Origin: Rossellomorea sp. y25
GTDB lineage: Bacteria; Bacillota; Bacilli; Bacillales; Bacillaceae_B
Assembly: GCF_038049935.1 (NCBI RefSeq)
Contig: NZ_CP145886.1
Span: 4,569,007-4,633,006 of the forward strand
Length of the DNA stretch: 64,000 nt
Direction: 5' to 3'
How positions within the stretch are numbered: the first letter of the stretch is position 1; every line of letters begins with the position of its first letter. The translations under genes were made by a program, and so were the position numbers. The notes beneath the pieces are model-generated. The model was not told where the DNA came from. It worked only from the letters and a program-made list of their open reading frames with translations, and did not search any database. Positions 17,611-26,301 of the stretch are shown piece by piece.

Positions 17611-18792
17611 ATGAATACACAACGTTGGATGAGCACACATTTTTTTAGTTTTTTTCTGACCTGGGGAATCTTTCTGCCTTATTGGTCAGGCTGGATGATA
17701 CAAACGAAAGGCATTTCGGTTTCAGAAGCCAGTTTTATCATGAGTATCGGTTTGGTGGCGAGAGGTCTTTCCACACTTTTTGCTTTTCCATATGTATTAG
17801 ATAGGGTCAGTAATAAAACACTCTTAAACATAGCTGGAATCGGTACATTGATCGCGATTCTTTGCTATATTCCGGCTGACTCATTCCCCGCCTTACTAAT
17901 CGTAACCGTTATACTACACATCTTTTACCCGACCTTAATGCCGGCTTTAGACAGCGTTGCCGGCGTTCTTGTGCAAAGTAAGCAATTGAAGCACTATGGG
18001 AAAAGCCGACAGTGGGGATCTATCGGATTTGTCTCGGTAGGAATACTGTTAACGGTTTTTACAGGAATGTTTGGTGATAACGTTATTTTTTGGGCACTAT
18101 TGCTTGGAACCAGCTGCTTTGTCGCTCTTAGCTTAACGAGTGCCCCAGAGATTTTATCGAAGAAACCGCAAGTAAACCAATCCATAAAGGTCTATATCTT
18201 TGATTTATTCCAGACGAAACATTTCTTGGTTGTCCTTATTATTGTTGTGCTACTTCAAGCAGCCCACGCTACTTATTACAACTATGGCTACATCTTTTTA
18301 CAAGAAATTCATGCACCCATCTATCTCATCGGTGTCATTATTAACATTGCCGTCATTGCAGAAATTATCTTTTTTTCAATGGCCGACAAACGCTTTAATC
18401 GATTCTCACCTGGAACCTTATTGGCGCTAGCTGCAGCCGGCTCTTCTCTGCGGTGGGTTTTAGTGTTTTCGTTTCCAAACGTTATGGTGTTTTGTATTGC
18501 ACAGACGCTGCATGCATTTTCGTTTGCTATGGGGCACTATGCTTTTATGAAATACTTAACAACAAACGTTCCGCATACACTCATCCCAAAGGCTCAAGGC
18601 ATGTATTCAGCCTTTGCACTTAGCTGGAGCACAGCGGTGTTTACGATATTCGGAGGGTTTTTATATGAAATTGAGCCAAGATACGCATTCATCGGAATGC
18701 TTGCTTGCAGCTTGCCGGCGATGTTCATTGCCCTTGTGTATCGGAAATTGGAAGTGGAAAAGAACGTTTTATTGTCTGCTGATGCACGTTAA
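17611..18792 (+). CDS. MFS transporter of the HcaT/YwbF-like group
   Basis: This 393-residue carrier has about 12 hydrophobic segments. The start resembles LacY/HcaT-type symporters (FFLTWGIFLPYWSGWM), and KHYGKSRQWGSIGFV between helices 4 and 5 is characteristic of the phenylpropionate/nucleoside-symporter branch (MFS_1_like). AAGGAGG lies 6 bases before the ATG at 17611. It is transcribed away from the YeiL-like regulator, so regulated import of an organic acid or sugar is likely. The actual substrate cannot be told. Confidence 0.8.
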   Translation: MNTQRWMSTHFFSFFLTWGIFLPYWSGWMIQTKGISVSEASFIMSIGLVARGLSTLFAFPYVLDRVSNKTLLNIAGIGTLIAILCYIPADSFPALLIVTVILHIFYPTLMPALDSVAGVLVQSKQLKHYGKSRQWGSIGFVSVGILLTVFTGMFGDNVIFWALLLGTSCFVALSLTSAPEILSKKPQVNQSIKVYIFDLFQTKHFLVVLIIVVLLQAAHATYYNYGYIFLQEIHAPIYLIGVIINIAVIAEIIFFSMADKRFNRFSPGTLLALAAAGSSLRWVLVFSFPNVMVFCIAQTLHAFSFAMGHYAFMKYLTTNVPHTLIPKAQGMYSAFALSWSTAVFTIFGGFLYEIEPRYAFIGMLACSLPAMFIALVYRKLEVEKNVLLSADAR

Positions 18793-18807
18793 TACATTCG
18801 TACGTTT

Positions 18808-18857
18808 AAAGAAAAGAAGAAGTTTATTTCAATATGGATAAACTTCTTCTTTTCTTT
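18808..18857. terminator. Long perfect bidirectional terminator
   Basis: A 20-base-pair uninterrupted stem (AAAGAAAAGAAGAAGTTTAT and its complement) surrounds a 10-base loop. Its purine-rich and T-rich arms make it suitable in both directions, ending the MFS gene and whatever remains of the minus-strand oxidoreductase. Confidence 0.85.
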
Positions 18858-18871
18858 GTTGGAGAGACTTG

Positions 18872-19231
18872 CTACGCTGACACTAAAGATCCACGGCGGT
18901 AGTATGCCACATATAGAGGAACCTCAGCTTCTTTGCAGGCAGCCGCCATTTCATTGCATTCCTTTGCGTTACGTGCCATCGGCTTCTCCACATAGACAGG
19001 TTTCCCCGCTGCGGCTGCCTTCAGCGTATATTCCTCATGTGAGTCCGGCGGCGTATCTATATAAACCGCATCCACCTCAGGGTCGTTAATCAATGCATCC
19101 GCGTCATCATACCACTTCGGGACACGATGTCTCTCTGCATAATCCCTTGCCAGCTCACCCGTTCTCCGCATAACTGCAATTAGTTCCGAGTTTTCAACCT
19201 TTTGAAAAGCAGGGCCGCTTTTCTTTTCCGT
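18872..19231 (-). pseudogene. Remnant of a Gfo/Idh/MocA-family oxidoreductase
   Basis: About 120 codons match the NAD-binding half of Gfo/Idh/MocA dehydrogenases: SGPAFQKVENSELIAVMRR, DAVYIDTPPDSH, and the hallmark YVEKPMARNAKECNEM containing the conserved EKP. The first dozen residues with the Rossmann GxGxxG are replaced by unrelated bases. After VAYYRR the reading frame ends within seven codons, so the whole C-terminal substrate domain (roughly 200 residues) is gone. It lies between two terminators or gene ends and has no ribosome site. Confidence 0.8.
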
Positions 19232-19256
19232 TAGTATCCTTCATACCTGATTTTTA

Positions 19257-20627
19257 CTACGATTGATGCATCAACCCTTGATGTTTTTCCTTTTTTCTCT
19301 TCATCCCATATAAGATAAATAAAAGAATGAACCAAAGGGGAGTCAATAATAAGGCTGGACGAGTAGCCTCAGAAAACAGCATAATCACCAGGATCACAGC
19401 AAACATTGTGAGCACGACGTAATTCACAAAAGGTGTAAGTGGTGCTTTGAATGTTGATTTCAATTGTAATTGCGGACGTGTTTTCTTATACTTTATATGG
19501 CTGATCAGAATCACACCCCAGACCCATATGAAGCAAATCGCACTGATGGTTGTCACGATCCCAAAGGCTTGCTCTGGTAACAGTTTGCTTAACAGGGCTC
19601 CTGCGGATATGACCAGTGTGGAGATGAATAACCCATTACTTGGTACATGATTTTTATTCAGTTTTGCAAACTGAGACGGCCCTTGGTTATGATGACTTAA
19701 ATTATATAGAATCCGGCTCGTGGAGAACATGCCGCTGTTGCAGGCAGAAGCCGCTGATGTCAGCACCACAAAATTGATGATTCCGGCAGCCAGGGGAATT
19801 CCGATTAAGCTGAATGTTTTAACAAACGGACTTTCTGAAGCATTTAGACCCGTCCATGGGTTAATACATAAGAGCACAATCAGCGCGCCGACGTAGAAAA
19901 ATAAAATCCTCAAAGGAATTTTATTGATGGCCGATGGGATATTTTTATGTGGATCAGATGTTTCTGCTGCCGATACGGCTACTAATTCCACACCGACATA
20001 GGCAAAGATGACCATTTGGAATGAAAGTAAAAACCCTGAAATTCCGTTCGGGAAAAAACCTCCATGTTCCCACAGATTCGTAACCGTAACCGCCCCTGCA
20101 TCCGTCTTGAATCCCATCACCAGCAGCACAACACCGACACCGATCAACGCAAGAATCGTCATGACCTTGATTAAAGCAAACCAATACTCCAATTCCCCAA
20201 AGAGTTTCACCGTCAATAGGTTGAGCCCCAATAAAATGATTACGCAGATGAGTGCCGGTATCCACTGCGGGATATGGAACCAATAGTTCACGTATACACC
20301 AACAGCAATCACATCGGCCATGGCCGTCATGATCCAGCAGAACCAATAGGTCCAGCCCGTTACAAAGGACGCCCAGGCTCCAAGATACTCTTCCGCAATA
20401 TCCGTTAACGACTGATAACCCGCATTGGACAACAGCAACTCTCCAAGCGCTCTCATCACAAAAAACAGGGCAATACCCACGATCAAATAAGCAAAGATGA
20501 TCGAGGGACCTGCAAGCTGTATCGCTTTACCAGAACCTAAAAATAACCCCGTACCAATCGTACCGCCAATGGCAATCAGCTGAACATGGCGATTCGATAA
20601 ATCCCTCTTTAATTTTCGTTGTTCCAA
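19257..20627 (-). CDS. APC/AAT-family amino-acid permease (glycine/alanine/serine type)
   Basis: This 456-residue transporter has 12 helices. The first carries AIGGTIGTGLFLGSG, the substrate-binding unwound segment of AAT permeases; VAVSAAETSDPHKNIPSAIN in the middle is also family-typical. The nearest relatives are CycA-like D-alanine/D-serine/glycine permeases and the alanine/serine permeases of bacilli. The TTG at 20627 is preferred because AAGGAGG lies 8 bases upstream and the protein then starts MEQRKLKRDL. A glycine riboswitch and its terminator precede it, which points to glycine as substrate or signal. Confidence 0.88.
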   Translation of the reverse strand: MEQRKLKRDLSNRHVQLIAIGGTIGTGLFLGSGKAIQLAGPSIIFAYLIVGIALFFVMRALGELLLSNAGYQSLTDIAEEYLGAWASFVTGWTYWFCWIMTAMADVIAVGVYVNYWFHIPQWIPALICVIILLGLNLLTVKLFGELEYWFALIKVMTILALIGVGVVLLVMGFKTDAGAVTVTNLWEHGGFFPNGISGFLLSFQMVIFAYVGVELVAVSAAETSDPHKNIPSAINKIPLRILFFYVGALIVLLCINPWTGLNASESPFVKTFSLIGIPLAAGIINFVVLTSAASACNSGMFSTSRILYNLSHHNQGPSQFAKLNKNHVPSNGLFISTLVISAGALLSKLLPEQAFGIVTTISAICFIWVWGVILISHIKYKKTRPQLQLKSTFKAPLTPFVNYVVLTMFAVILVIMLFSEATRPALLLTPLWFILLFILYGMKRKKEKHQGLMHQS

Positions 20628-20682
20628 CCTTAACTCCTCCTTACAGCCTTCCAATGTGATACATCGAGCAATAAATGAATAC

Positions 20683-20862
20683 AAAAAAAAGAGACTGGAT
20701 GCGCTCCAATCTCATGGTCATAAGAATAACAAATACGATTTTGTATGCCAGCAACAATCATTACGGGCACACCAAAATAAATATCCGATACTCTTCTGTC
20801 CTTTTGCCTGAGATTATGAACCCTTCGGCGCCGCAAAAAACTCTCGCGGTCTCTCCAGAAGC
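20683..20862 (-). promoter_or_regulatory. Single-aptamer glycine riboswitch with terminator
   Basis: Reading the minus strand, P1 strand CTTCT, then GGAGAGAC (plus 20849-20856), a CGC/GCGG stem, GCCGAAGGG, CTCAGGCAAAAGGACAG and AGAAG reproduce the conserved glycine aptamer in order. About 75 bases on, GAGATTGGA pairs with TCCAGTCTC (plus 20691-20713) followed by eight T, a rho-independent terminator. Only one aptamer is present, where many such switches are tandem. Whether glycine turns the permease on or off is not visible. Confidence 0.88.
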
Positions 20863-21025
20863 TGCTCCTGCTATAGTATTATCCATAGCAATCATAGCTT
20901 TCTACGTAATTAAACTGTTTGGTTATTATTATTCTCTCGAATAGTTGATTATTCTAGTAGGAGTTAGGTGTTTTGTCAATAGGGAAGACATCCATTTCCT
21001 GTAGATGAATTTATTCGATGATTTT

Positions 21026-21505
21026 TTATTTATGGTACGGTTCACCCCGATTAATGCGAAACGCCCGATAAATCTGCTCCACCAGGATCAGTCGCATCAG
21101 CTGATGGGGAAAGGTCATTTTGGAAAACGAGAGGGTTTCATTTGATCTCTTGATTACATCATCACTCAAACCTAATGAACCACCAATGACAAACGCAACT
21201 TTGCTTTTCCCGTAAGTAGCAAGCTTGTCCAGATTATCGGCAAGTTCTTCCGATGAACGCATTTTCCCTTGGATGGCCAGGGCAATGACATGATGATCAG
21301 GAGAGATCTTAGCTAAGATCCGTTCGCCTTCTTTATTCTTCACTTGCTCTATTTCAGATTCACTCAATACTTCCGGGGCTTTTTCGTCGGCAAGCTCCAC
21401 TATTTCTATCTTTGCATAAGCACCTAAGCGCTTTACATATTCACCTATTCCTTGCTTTAAATACTTCTCTTTTAATTTCCCGACCGTTACAATGGTGATA
21501 TTCAC
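21026..21505 (-). CDS. rlmH: 23S rRNA pseudouridine-1915 N3-methyltransferase
   Basis: This 159-residue SPOUT enzyme methylates pseudouridine 1915 in helix 69 of 23S rRNA. The trefoil-knot SAM site is [13 protein letters not shown], and the C-terminus ends in the invariant [13 protein letters not shown]. The GTG at 21505 gives the start [19 protein letters not shown] and exactly the usual family length; a longer in-frame start is possible but does not match relatives. It is the last gene of the conserved wal-htrC-yyzF-rlmH order. Confidence 0.95.
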   Translation of the reverse strand: MNITIVTVGKLKEKYLKQGIGEYVKRLGAYAKIEIVELADEKAPEVLSESEIEQVKNKEGERILAKISPDHHVIALAIQGKMRSSEELADNLDKLATYGKSKVAFVIGGSLGLSDDVIKRSNETLSFSKMTFPHQLMRLILVEQIYRAFRINRGEPYHK

Positions 21506-21599
21506 TATCCACACTCGCTTTACAAACAATTTACAAACACGTTATCCACAGACTTTATCCACATATCCACAAATCCGATCCACATATCGTATGGGAATA

Positions 21600-21758
21600 T
21601 TAGTTCGCCACTATATATATTGCGTTATTCCCACAATATTCACAGGTTGTGGATAACTTTTCATTTTCAGGAAGCTCTGTTAGTTGAGGGGCTACCTCAT
21701 GTTCATCCACGACAATATCCATAGCTAATTCTACATGCTCTAAGCAGCAGTAAATCAT
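21600..21758 (-). CDS. yyzF: CxxH/CxxC small zinc-binding-type protein (YyzF family)
   Basis: This 52-residue protein starts MIYCCLEHVELAMD and contains CLEH and CEYC, the CxxH/CxxC pair that names the family and probably binds one zinc ion. AGGAGG lies 7 bases before the ATG. Its place between htrC and rlmH is conserved in bacilli. The function is unknown. A DnaA box lies in the codons for KLSTT. Confidence 0.85.
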   Translation of the reverse strand: MIYCCLEHVELAMDIVVDEHEVAPQLTELPENEKLSTTCEYCGNNAIYIVAN

Positions 21759-21829
21759 GTTTTTTCCTCCTATACTTAACTCAAAATATACTCTATATAC
21801 TTATCCACAATTATCATATCATGTAAAGA

Positions 21830-21864
21830 AAAAGCAGGAAAGGGCGCTTTGCCTTCCTGCTTTT
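21830..21864 (-). terminator. htrC terminator
   Basis: AAAAGCAGGAA pairs with TTCCTGCTTTT around a 13-base loop, followed on the minus strand by a T-run. It lies 15 bases after the htrC stop and is flanked by two DnaA boxes. Confidence 0.8.
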
Positions 21865-21878
21865 CGCTTATCCACATT

Positions 21879-23120
21879 CTATAACCTGGATTCGTCAGTA
21901 AGTTTCATGGTTACTTCTTTCTTTTCACCGTTTCGATAGAACGTAACCTTCATCTGATCATTTACGTCTTTTTTGTTATATAGATGCTTTCTTAACTCAA
22001 TGACATTTTCAATTTTCTCTCCGTCAAGCTCCGTAATCACATCGAGCTCTTGTAATCCGGCCTGGGCAGCTGGAGAATTGGGAACGGTTTGTCTAATCAT
22101 AACACCATAGTTGATTTCTTTCGGAAGCTTCAATGTTTCCTGCTGGTGATAGGCAGAAATCTTATTCACATCCTCCAGTGTCACACCCATTGCAGGACGC
22201 TTGACCTCACCGTACTGCTCAAGATCTTCAATAATTGGCTGAGCATAGTTAATCGGGATGGCAAGTCCGATTCCTTCTACCGCACTCTGTGCAATTTTCA
22301 TGGAGTTGATTCCGATCAGCTGGCCGGAAATATTGATTAACGCTCCACCACTGTTACCCGGGTTGATGGCTGCATCAGTTTGCAGAACCTCTGCATTCCA
22401 ATCTTCCATCCCATCCTGGTTAATATCGACCGGAATCGTTCTCTCAACACCCGAAACAACCCCCTGTGTAACAGAACCTGAAAATTGCAGTCCCAGTGGG
22501 TTACCAATCGCAATAACTGGCTCTCCCGCTTTCAGCTTATCTGAATTTCCAAACTCAGCAATATCGTCTTTCTTGATTTGGCTGCCATCGATTTCGATTA
22601 CAGCCAGGTCTGTCCAAATATCCGCACCACGCATTTCAGCCGGTACCTTTGTGCCGTCCGCAAGCGTCACCTCAAGCTGATCTGCGCCTTCTACAACATG
22701 ATTATTGGTTACGATATAAACCTTATTACCCTCTTTTTTATACATTACCCCGGATCCTGTCCCTGCTTGTTGATCCTGGGTTTGTCCTTCCCCCTGTCCC
22801 CAGAAGCTTTGAGATTGGATGTTCGTAATTCCTACAACAGAATCGCCAGCTTTCTCAACGGCTTTCGTCACATCCGTTGTGACATCGACGGAAACATTTT
22901 GAGTGGTTCCATTATGATAAGCTTCATCCGTTTCTTTCAGGTCTTCGTCGGGTTGAATTGAATAGGGTAAGATATCAAAGTTGGTTAACTGAGGAATCGC
23001 CACAATGACCAAGATTGCTCCAAGTACAACTCCCAATAACCCGGCAAGGAACATTCCTCCCCGATTGCCCTTTTGCCTGCTCCGGCTTTCAGAATTATGA
23101 TCTGAATCATAATATCCCAT
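21879..23120 (-). CDS. htrC: HtrA-type membrane-anchored serine protease
   Basis: This 413-residue protein has a short cytosolic N-terminus, one helix (about 23-43), then an extracytoplasmic trypsin-like domain with catalytic H141 (TNNHVVEG), D171 (WTDLAVI) and S257 (NPGNSGGAL). A C-terminal PDZ domain follows (about 310-400, with MIRQTVPNSPAAQAGLQELD). Such DegP/HtrA proteases degrade misfolded envelope proteins. Its position after walJ is typical, but a terminator separates the two, so it probably has its own promoter. Confidence 0.93.
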   Translation of the reverse strand: MGYYDSDHNSESRSRQKGNRGGMFLAGLLGVVLGAILVIVAIPQLTNFDILPYSIQPDEDLKETDEAYHNGTTQNVSVDVTTDVTKAVEKAGDSVVGITNIQSQSFWGQGEGQTQDQQAGTGSGVMYKKEGNKVYIVTNNHVVEGADQLEVTLADGTKVPAEMRGADIWTDLAVIEIDGSQIKKDDIAEFGNSDKLKAGEPVIAIGNPLGLQFSGSVTQGVVSGVERTIPVDINQDGMEDWNAEVLQTDAAINPGNSGGALINISGQLIGINSMKIAQSAVEGIGLAIPINYAQPIIEDLEQYGEVKRPAMGVTLEDVNKISAYHQQETLKLPKEINYGVMIRQTVPNSPAAQAGLQELDVITELDGEKIENVIELRKHLYNKKDVNDQMKVTFYRNGEKKEVTMKLTDESRL

Positions 23121-23280
23121 CTAACTTCATCCTTTCTACGTTCTATTCCTTTTGTTATTTTATCTTTACAAGCATGATTATAGTCAGATTAAATTAAAAA
23201 ATGATGAAAAAAATGAAAGTAATTCCATAAAGTTGATAGATATGTAAACCCTAAAGTGGAGGTGTCTTGCTTAGAAGACA

Positions 23281-23313
23281 AAAAAAGGTGAAGACAGCAG
23301 CCCTCACCTTTTT
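23281..23313 (-). terminator. Terminator of the wal operon
   Basis: AAAAAGGTGA pairs with TCACCTTTTT around a 12-base loop. On the minus strand it ends in a T-run 40 bases after walJ. It separates the wal operon from htrC. Confidence 0.8.
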
Positions 23314-23352
23314 CATACCTTCAAAAGAAAAATCATAAACATTTGAATCGGT

Positions 23353-24147
23353 TTAAATCGCAACTAAAGGTGTTGGTACTTTAGGGTCCGTATCAAATAA
23401 ATCAATTTGTTCTCCCACTACTATTCCTTTTGACTCGAGTGTCTGGGTGACACTCATCCTTGCTAGATCTTTCATATTATTATCGAGGCTGAGATGGGCT
23501 AAATAAATTCCTTTGGTTCTATCACCCATCACTTCACTCATGGCAATGGCCGCATCCTCATTGGATACATGGCCATAATCACTCAGAATTCTACGCTTTA
23601 TATTCCAAGGATACCGGCACATTCGGAGCATCCCCACATCATGATTACTTTCAAATACATACGCATCGGCATTGGAAATGATTCCTTTCATCCGATCACT
23701 TACATATCCCGTGTCCGTTACCAGGACAAGCTTTTTCTCTCCCTGGTGGAAAATATAGAACATTGGCTCTGCCGCATCATGTGAAACCCCGAAGGACTCA
23801 ATGCTCAATCCTCCAAAGTGCTTGGCTGTTTCCATATCAAACGAAAACTTCTGTTCCGTATCTATTTTCCCTACTAACCCGTCCATGGCATTCCATGTCT
23901 TATCGTTGGCGTAGATAGGAAGCTTGTACTTTCTCGCAAGTACACCAATTCCCTTGATATGATCACTATGCTCGTGGGTAACAAGAATACCCGACAAATC
24001 TTCTATCTTTCTATCTATCCGACTGAACAACCCCTCCATCTGCTTGCCGCTTAATCCTGCATCGACAAGAAAGGAATGTTCTTCCGTCTCCACAAATATC
24101 GCATTTCCTGTACTGCCACTGGCAAGTACACTAAAATGCATGGTCAT
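23353..24147 (-). CDS. walJ: WalJ metallo-beta-lactamase-fold hydrolase
   Basis: This 264-residue protein has the family's usual length and the metal-binding motif [10 protein letters not shown], with further metal ligands in GVSHDAAEP and DTGYVSD. It is encoded in all wal operons of bacilli; loss affects coordination of cell-wall synthesis and division with replication, though the substrate (possibly nucleic acid or a nucleotide) is not settled. GGAG lies 8 bases before the ATG at 24147, and the gene starts 5 bases after walI ends. Confidence 0.92.
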   Translation of the reverse strand: MTMHFSVLASGSTGNAIFVETEEHSFLVDAGLSGKQMEGLFSRIDRKIEDLSGILVTHEHSDHIKGIGVLARKYKLPIYANDKTWNAMDGLVGKIDTEQKFSFDMETAKHFGGLSIESFGVSHDAAEPMFYIFHQGEKKLVLVTDTGYVSDRMKGIISNADAYVFESNHDVGMLRMCRYPWNIKRRILSDYGHVSNEDAAIAMSEVMGDRTKGIYLAHLSLDNNMKDLARMSVTQTLESKGIVVGEQIDLFDTDPKVPTPLVAI

Positions 24148-24152
24148 ATCTC

Positions 24153-24962
24153 TCACTCCAATGTTTCTTTTTCTGGTTTGGTGACTTCGAAAATCTGTCC
24201 TTCAACTGCATTAATAAATAGGTCTTCTTTTTTGTCACCTGATTCAACGACAAAATGCCAGGTTGGTGCCAGGACTTGGGATTCTTCGCGTGATAAAAAA
24301 GTGTAATATCCCAGTTCAGGTGTTTTGATCTTACTACCCGAGCTTATCTTATGGTTGGTCCACAAAACCTGAAGAGCTTGGAGAGAAGTAAGCAGGCTTT
24401 TCTTTTTGCCGCTTAATTCTTCTAAATTTTCAAGCAGTGTTTGTTTGTAAGAGACGATTTCACTTTCTTTATTTAGACTAAGAATCACTTTACCATTTGA
24501 GTTGTTAAAAATCTGCCTGTCTTTATACGTCTGATAGTAAATGATCGTTTGTTCATCTTTATTATATTTCCAGAAGCTGTACTTTTCACCGTTAACGACC
24601 TGATTTTTCATAAAATCGTTTAATTCATCAGGTGAAAACTTTTCACTTATGGGAAATGGTTCCTCTAAGGTTGAATGAATTGTATTATCCGTGACGACAC
24701 TGACATCTTGATTTTTTAACTTTTCGATTTCCTTCTCTGAAAACGTTTTTGTTTTTGCACTAATATAGGCTTCTTTTATCGGATCCTTTGATAGACTTTT
24801 TGGGTAATCAATATTATCAGTCTTTAATTGTTCTTCAAAGGATACTTGGCTCAACGTTTCGGGATTGCTCTCAGAAACTTTGTTAATGAACAGCGACATC
24901 AAAAAGATATCCAAAATAAGAAAGACAATAATGAAAATGCTCTTCGTTTTACTCCAGTCCAA
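24153..24962 (-). CDS. walI: WalI (YycI), regulator of the WalK kinase
   Basis: This 269-residue membrane-anchored protein has one N-terminal helix after [18 protein letters not shown] and an extracytoplasmic YycI domain. With WalH it binds WalK through the membrane helices and restrains its activity in B. subtilis. I place the start at TTG 24962 because it gives the MDWSKTK start shared with B. subtilis and has AGGAGGG 8 bases upstream; the frame is open far into walH. It overlaps walH by 14 bases. Confidence 0.9.
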   Translation of the reverse strand: MDWSKTKSIFIIVFLILDIFLMSLFINKVSESNPETLSQVSFEEQLKTDNIDYPKSLSKDPIKEAYISAKTKTFSEKEIEKLKNQDVSVVTDNTIHSTLEEPFPISEKFSPDELNDFMKNQVVNGEKYSFWKYNKDEQTIIYYQTYKDRQIFNNSNGKVILSLNKESEIVSYKQTLLENLEELSGKKKSLLTSLQALQVLWTNHKISSGSKIKTPELGYYTFLSREESQVLAPTWHFVVESGDKKEDLFINAVEGQIFEVTKPEKETLE

Positions 24963-26301
24963 TTCCAAGGCCCTCCTCATCTTCCAAAGGTAGGCGTAAC
25001 CAATTACCATCGTATTTATAATACCAGGAAGGTTCAAATACAAGGAATTTTCTATTTGATTCATTCGAATCCCTTGTCATCTTATATCCGACAATGACAT
25101 CTTCTAGGTACTCAAGGTTGATTGTATCATCCTTTGCCAGAAGATATAAAACGGTGGATCCTGCTGGCAATCTAACCTCTTCTATTCTATCAGGAAGCAG
25201 ATTAATATCTAATTTAAAGTATGGACGATTGTACTCGTTAATCGACTCCTGACCCATGATTTGAGAAATTTCAGCCATCCCATTTTCATTAAAAACAGGA
25301 TAGCTTTCCATAAACAGCCGGTATACGATTTTATTCTCAAGAGGGCTCATCGAGAAATATTGATAGTCTTCGGTCCAGCCACCATGGTCATTGACAAACT
25401 CCATACTTTTTTGAAGCAGCTCCGTGGCAGATGATCCTCCATTTTTTTCTTCGGATGGATTCACATAAGACAACGTGTTATGTTCTTTATTCGTTTTTAA
25501 TATACTATACACATTTGTATATTTTTCTCCCTGCTCGGTAAATCCCTTATCTACACTATTGGGATCGCTAAACAGTGCCTGTACATACTCTTCTGGGGAA
25601 TCTAGGTCTGAATAATATCTATAGCTTATATAATCCTCAGGATTTTTGGGCAGAAAAATCGTTTTTTCATTATTTAATGGCTGCTCCATATATTCATCAA
25701 AATTATAAACGGCTTTTTGAACAAAGCTTTTTTCGAAAGCTTCTAAACTGGCACGGTCTACCCGGCTTTCATAAAATTTCTTTTCTCCTTCTTCATATAA
25801 AACAAAATACACGGAACCTGTATCTGAACCATTATTATTTAAATCGATAATGATACGGTTAAAGGAACCATTCAGTGTACTTTTCTCCTCTAATTTTAAC
25901 ACTTGACTATAAATCGAGAGTGGAACATTGTCCGGGAAAACAATTTCGATCTTTTTCTCACCGTGTATAACAGATTTGATCTCTGACATATTATACTCTC
26001 TTGAAAGATCTTTCAGATCGAATAGAGTCCAGCCTCTTAATTGTTCAATAACCTTATTGATTTCGGTTTCATTTGAAGTACCAACTGTCTTATTTCCTGA
26101 ATGATAGAAAAGTTTAAATGGTTTAATTAAAACGCTGTTAAGCTCATTCTCGGGTATCTTGTCTCCCACAGACACATCGTACGCTTCATCGCTATTAATC
26201 GTATCGTAGCCTGGTTGATACGTCCAAAGATTGAAGGTAAGGAATATACTGATGCATACGAGCAGCGTTAGAATTATCGATTTGATTTTTTCATAATTCA
26301 T
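24949..26301 (-). CDS. walH: WalH (YycH), regulator of the WalK kinase
   Basis: This 450-residue protein has an N-terminal helix (KSIILTLLVCISIFLTFNLW) and a large extracytoplasmic YycH region built of two mixed alpha/beta domains. It works with WalI to control WalK. The ATG at 26301 overlaps the walK stop as ATGA, the classic coupling. An in-frame TTG at 26307 is less likely. Confidence 0.92.
   Translation of the reverse strand: MNYEKIKSIILTLLVCISIFLTFNLWTYQPGYDTINSDEAYDVSVGDKIPENELNSVLIKPFKLFYHSGNKTVGTSNETEINKVIEQLRGWTLFDLKDLSREYNMSEIKSVIHGEKKIEIVFPDNVPLSIYSQVLKLEEKSTLNGSFNRIIIDLNNNGSDTGSVYFVLYEEGEKKFYESRVDRASLEAFEKSFVQKAVYNFDEYMEQPLNNEKTIFLPKNPEDYISYRYYSDLDSPEEYVQALFSDPNSVDKGFTEQGEKYTNVYSILKTNKEHNTLSYVNPSEEKNGGSSATELLQKSMEFVNDHGGWTEDYQYFSMSPLENKIVYRLFMESYPVFNENGMAEISQIMGQESINEYNRPYFKLDINLLPDRIEEVRLPAGSTVLYLLAKDDTINLEYLEDVIVGYKMTRDSNESNRKFLVFEPSWYYKYDGNWLRLPLEDEEGLGIGLE

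Larger units (their letters stand above)
21542..21876. promoter_or_regulatory. DnaA-box cluster around rlmH, yyzF and htrC
   Basis: Five perfect boxes are present: TTATCCACA at 21542, 21555, 21801 and 21868 on the plus strand, and TGTGGATAA at 21648 on the other. Near-matches lie at 21563-21590. The box at 21648 is inside the yyzF coding sequence. In B. subtilis a DnaA-box cluster at this locus (yydA) helps titrate DnaA and limit initiation; conservation here suggests the same role. Confidence 0.75.

Noticed and set aside
22258-22680. Plus-strand 140-codon frame opposite htrC
   Set aside because: It overlaps the protease domain of htrC completely and lacks start signals.
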